Shown piece after piece: positions 61,221 to 64,000 of a DNA stretch of 64,000 nt. The DNA comes from Roseicella aerolata (GTDB lineage: Bacteria > Pseudomonadota > Alphaproteobacteria > Acetobacterales > Acetobacteraceae), in the NCBI RefSeq assembly GCF_020523605.1, contig NZ_JAJAQI010000033.1:1-64000 (forward strand). The letters run 5' to 3'. Position 1 is the first letter of the stretch. The number at the start of each line of letters is the position of its first letter. The notes beneath the pieces are model-generated. The model ran no database searches and was not told the DNA's origin. It saw only the letters and a list, made by a program, of their open reading frames with translations. The position numbers and the translations under genes are program-made.

Positions 61221-61864
61221 CAGGCGCGCTCATACACCACGGTGCTGCCATCCTCGGCCCTGGTCCGCCAGCCGATCCAGGTGCCGTCGGCGGCATAGCT
61301 GCCCTCCGACTCCTCCTCGCCCGTCGCGCGCCAGAGCGTGCCGCCGCCCGGCAGCGCGCTCCTCGTCCAGCGCAGTTCCATGGGCCGGCCGGTGGAGGTG
61401 GCGAAGAGCACCCCGCCGAGCCGCCGGCTGTCCCACCAGGAGAGCGGCGCCGCCTCGGCCGGCAGCCGGAAGCGGCCGTCGCTGCCCTCCACCAGGATGG
61501 CGCCCTCCACCGCCTCGGCCCGCATTTCCGTCACGCTACCGTTGCGGTCGCGCCGGGAGGCGGCGCTGCGCAGCCGGTCGCCGGCCCAGGATTCGCTGAA
61601 GCGGTGGGTGAAGCGGAAGACGGTGACGCCGAGCAGCCGGACGGCGATATCCACCTCGGTCCGCGCGGTCAGCAGCCCGCCCGCCTGCCCGATGAGGACG
61701 CGATGGGTGCCGATCCGGCTGCCCTCCCGCACCACCCGGAACCGGAGTTCGGCCGGCAGGGCCATCGCCGGGGCGGCCGCGAGCAGCGGCAGGGCCAGCA
61801 GGGCGCGGCGCCCGAACGCCGTGCCGCCCGAGGCGGAAGCAGGGACAGGGCGGGCGGCGGTCAT
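61220..61864 (-). CDS. DUF6134-like exported protein
   Basis: 214 residues. The start has a twin-arginine-like region and a hydrophobic stretch (GRRALLALPLLAAAPAMA) suggesting export. The mature part is a beta-rich domain (LRFRVVREGSRIGTHRVLI, TEVDIAVRLLGVTVFRFTHRFSESW, TSTGRPMELRWTRSAL) typical of DUF6134-type proteins, whose role is unknown. It overlaps the photolyase gene by one base (ATGA), an odd pairing because the photolyase is cytosolic. Confidence 0.65.
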   Translation of the reverse strand: MTAARPVPASASGGTAFGRRALLALPLLAAAPAMALPAELRFRVVREGSRIGTHRVLIGQAGGLLTARTEVDIAVRLLGVTVFRFTHRFSESWAGDRLRSAASRRDRNGSVTEMRAEAVEGAILVEGSDGRFRLPAEAAPLSWWDSRRLGGVLFATSTGRPMELRWTRSALPGGGTLWRATGEEESEGSYAADGTWIGWRTRAEDGSTVVYERA

Positions 61865-61889
61865 GCCTCGGGAGACTCCGGTCGCGGCT

Positions 61890-61988
61890 GGAGCGGCTCG
61901 CGGGAGGCCGTGGACGACCGGGCGCGTGACTCCGCTCGAAAAACAGAAGACCACAGCGGATCGCCGTTCAACCTCGAACCCGATCCGC
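61890..61988 (+). repeat. Structured intergenic repeat, copy D
   Basis: A 99-nt member of the four-copy family and the closest to copy A (37 of 54 core positions identical without gaps, and similar flanks). Hairpin 1 has CGCG ends and a CGT/ACG tip. Hairpin 2 keeps GCGG (61956-61959) with CCGC at the end and the inner pair GTTC/GAAC. It lies between the divergent DUF6134 and sixA genes. Confidence 0.7.
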
Positions 61989-62143
61989 GGCAGGGGCGCG
62001 CCGGAGATGGGCCTTTCCACCGGCCTCGTAAGGGGCTGTCGCCCTCCGGGGCAGGGCTTCGGGCATAGGCCGGCACCTCCGGACCGGCCGCTGCCGCCAT
62101 CGGGGCAGGACAACCGCAGCGGGCCGTGGCAACATGGCCGGCG

Positions 62144-62692
62144 ATGCGACAGCTCCTGCTGCTGCGGCACGCGAAGTCCTCTTGGGACGATCCGGCCCTC
62201 TCCGACCATGCCCGGCCGCTCAATGCGCGCGGCCGCCGGGCCGCCGCCGCCATCGCCCAGGCGATGCGCGAGCTCGGCCTCACCCCCGACATCGTCCTGG
62301 TCTCCTCCGCCCGGCGGACGCTGCAGACGCTGGAGGCGCTGACGCCTTTCGAGGATGCCGCGCTGATCGAGCCGATGGATGCGCTCTACCTGGCGCCCTG
62401 GCGCAGCCTGCTGGCGGCGATCCAGGCGGTGCCGGAGACGGCGCGCAGCCTGCTGCTGATCGGGCACAATCCCGGCCTGCATGAGCTGGCGCTCGCCCTG
62501 GCGGGCGCCGGCGGCATCATCCGCGGCGGGCCGGAGCTGCAGCGGCTGGCGGATGGCTACCCGACCGGGGCGCTGGCCGAGTTCACCATCGCCGGCCCCT
62601 GGCGCCTGCTTGAGCCAGGAGGCGGGCGATTGATACGGTTCATCCAGCCACGGGACCTGCTCGCGGCGGACTCTACGGAGACGATCGGCTGA
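62144..62692 (+). CDS. sixA: SixA-type histidine phosphatase
   Basis: 182 residues of the histidine phosphatase superfamily. The catalytic LLLLRHAKSSWDDPALSDHARPLNARGRRAA has His9 and Arg8. LLIGHNPGLHELALALAG supplies the second His. It resembles SixA, which dephosphorylates phosphohistidine in HPt domains, but other substrates are possible. It overlaps the CHAD gene by 4 bp if the latter starts at CTG 62689, so the two are cotranscribed. Confidence 0.88.
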   Translation: MRQLLLLRHAKSSWDDPALSDHARPLNARGRRAAAAIAQAMRELGLTPDIVLVSSARRTLQTLEALTPFEDAALIEPMDALYLAPWRSLLAAIQAVPETARSLLLIGHNPGLHELALALAGAGGIIRGGPELQRLADGYPTGALAEFTIAGPWRLLEPGGGRLIRFIQPRDLLAADSTETIG

Positions 62693-64000
62693 CCAGCCTC
62701 GACAGCGCGGAGCTTGACGCGCCGCCGGCGACGACCCCGGAGGGCGAGGCGCGCCTGGCGCTGGAATTCGCGCTCGATCCCCTCGCGGCGGAACGCCTGG
62801 CCCGCCACCCCGCCATCGCCGCCGCCCGCGGTGGCCGCAGCCGAGCCGCCGCGGAGGAGCTGATCTGGCTGGACGGCCCGGAGGGCATTCTGGCGGCGGA
62901 GGGCTTGGCGCTGGAACAGCCGCAGCGCGGGCCACGCCGGCTGCTGCGGAGCATGCCGGCGCCGGGGCGCCCCTGGCTGCCGGGCACGCCGCCGGAACTC
63001 CTGGAAGACCCCGAAGCCGCGCCCGAGGCGACCGTCCCGATTGCCGCCTTCAGCGGCCGGCGCACGCTGCTGCCGCTCGCCACACCCGAAGGGCCGGTGC
63101 AGGCCACGCTGCTGGCCGGCAAGCTGCGCGCCGTGGCGGATGAGCGGCCTGCGGCCCGGCTGTTGCTGGAGGGTGCGCCGGAGGCGGTGCTGGGACTGGC
63201 CGGGCGCTTGGCGGCCGACCTGCCCCTGCTGCCGCCGCACGCCACGCTCGCCGAGGAAGGCCGGGCCCTGGCGCGGGGCGAGGCGCCGCGGCCGCGCCGC
63301 CGCGGGCCGCCCAACCTGGCCGAGGCCGACACGGTGGAGGCGGCGCTGCTGGGCGCCATCGGTCATTTGCTGGAAGTGATGCTGCACTTCGCCCCGGCCT
63401 GCCGGCTGGGGGCGGGGCCGGAGGGAGTGCACCAGACCCGGGTCGCGCTGCGCCGCATGCGCTCGGTCCTCAAGGTCTTCCGCCCGGCGGCGCGCTGCGA
63501 GGCGCTGGCGGAATTCGATGCCGGGCTGAAGGCGCTGGCCGACCGGCTGGGTCCGGCGCGGGACTGGGACGTGTTCCTGGGCGGGCTCGGGGCCCAGGTC
63601 GCCGAGGCGATGCCGGGCGAGAGGCGGATCGCCGCCCTGCTGAAGGCCGCCGAGGCGAAGCGGCAGGCCGCCTATGCGGCGCTGCGGGCGGAGCTGGAGG
63701 GTCCCGGCTTCCGCCGCCTGGTGCTCGCGGGGCTTGGCCTGCTGCTGCGCCGCCCCTGGCGGGTGCCCGAGGAAGGGGCGGAGGAGCGCCTGGCGCGGCT
63801 GGAGGAGGCGCTGCCGGATTTTGCCGCCGCGCTGCTCGACAAGCGCTGGCACAAGCTCTGCTCCGAGGGCGAGGGCATCGAGGACCATTCGGCCGAGGCG
63901 CTGCACGAGCTGCGGCTGGAAGCGAAGCGCATGCGCTATGCGGCCGAGCTTTTCGCGCCGCTCTGGCCCGGCAAGGCGACCCGGCGCTTCCAGAAGCGGC
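62689..64000 (+). CDS. CYTH-like/CHAD domain-containing protein (3' partial)
   Basis: The frame is open to the right edge of the window, 437 codons so far. The first ~150 residues resemble a degenerate CYTH domain (LALEFALDPLAAERLARHPAI and GILAAEGLALEQP). The CHAD domain begins near 63340: GIGHLLEVMLHFAP-like opening, HQTRVALRRMRSVLKVFRP, ARDWDVFLGGL, and LHELRLEAKRMRYAAELF. CHAD domains bind polyphosphate. No in-frame ATG, GTG or TTG exists between the upstream stop (62611) and 62952. CTG 62689 overlaps the sixA stop as CTGA, and ATT 62629 has AGGAGG 6 nt upstream. The start is therefore uncertain. Confidence 0.8.
   Translation, partial: MTSLDSAELDAPPATTPEGEARLALEFALDPLAAERLARHPAIAAARGGRSRAAAEELIWLDGPEGILAAEGLALEQPQRGPRRLLRSMPAPGRPWLPGTPPELLEDPEAAPEATVPIAAFSGRRTLLPLATPEGPVQATLLAGKLRAVADERPAARLLLEGAPEAVLGLAGRLAADLPLLPPHATLAEEGRALARGEAPRPRRRGPPNLAEADTVEAALLGAIGHLLEVMLHFAPACRLGAGPEGVHQTRVALRRMRSVLKVFRPAARCEALAEFDAGLKALADRLGPARDWDVFLGGLGAQVAEAMPGERRIAALLKAAEAKRQAAYAALRAELEGPGFRRLVLAGLGLLLRRPWRVPEEGAEERLARLEEALPDFAAALLDKRWHKLCSEGEGIEDHSAEALHELRLEAKRMRYAAELFAPLWPGKATRRFQKR

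Overview
The window is 64 kb of very GC-rich DNA (about 70% by eye) from the chromosome of an alphaproteobacterium. An Acetobacteraceae member of the Roseomonas/Roseococcus type fits best. Supporting signs are the hisZ-purA pair, several tripartite-tricarboxylate (Bug) binding proteins without membrane partners nearby, a Pho-box-led pstSCAB-phoU-phoB operon, the ligase-associated DNA-repair genes, an FeS-type photolyase and frequent GTG starts. The assignment is inference from gene content. No phage, conjugative element, complete insertion sequence or CRISPR array was seen.

Layout. 1-9 kb: the 3' part of an AMP-ligase/PlsC acyltransferase gene cut by the left edge, two identical tRNA-Glu(CTC) genes, two small proteins, an RluA-type pseudouridine synthase, rpoH, a VOC protein, an ATPase-less ABC membrane protein, prfC and a DoxX protein. 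9-17.4 kb: a class 3 lipase, an SNase-like protein, a small secreted protein, purA-hisZ, a HAD phosphatase, a DUF1194 protein and an alpha/beta hydrolase. 17.4-26.6 kb is catabolic and accessory: an epimerase remnant, a Bug protein, GST, flavin monooxygenase, N-acyl-amino-acid amidohydrolase, DUF924, gamma-glutamyltransferase and enoyl-CoA hydratase. 26.7-32.2 kb: the phosphate regulon. 32.3-38.4 kb: a nucleoside deoxyribosyltransferase, then a formamidase-like hydrolase followed by a complete Liv-type ABC importer. 38.6-40.6 kb: an iron operon (fbpA-like, bfd, bfr) behind a good Fur box. 40.7-43.4 kb: an HpcH/HpaI aldolase and a large secreted TPR protein.

43.7-61.9 kb is rich in DNA-repair genes. 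The ligase-associated set (ATP-dependent ligase and exonuclease on the minus strand, DEXH helicase and PdeM on the plus strand) is split by a PAS-HisKA_2 kinase and an outer-membrane-like protein. A class I photolyase overlaps a metallophosphatase gene, which overlaps an acetyltransferase gene. An FeS (6-4) type photolyase is coupled to a DUF6134 protein. PPK2, a creatininase-Bug operon and an RTX protein lie between the two photolyases. The right edge carries sixA overlapping a CYTH/CHAD gene that runs off the window.

The most unusual signal is non-coding. Four diverged copies of a roughly 99-bp element lie in intergenic spaces at 11.46, 17.65, 38.56 and 61.89 kb. They align with almost no gaps, share two hairpins, and carry paired changes that keep the stems. 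Other points of interest are a twice-frameshifted epimerase fragment ending at one of these elements, the split repair cassette, a bfr ribosome-binding site partly inside a 13-bp hairpin, and a CHAD gene with no ATG, GTG or TTG start.
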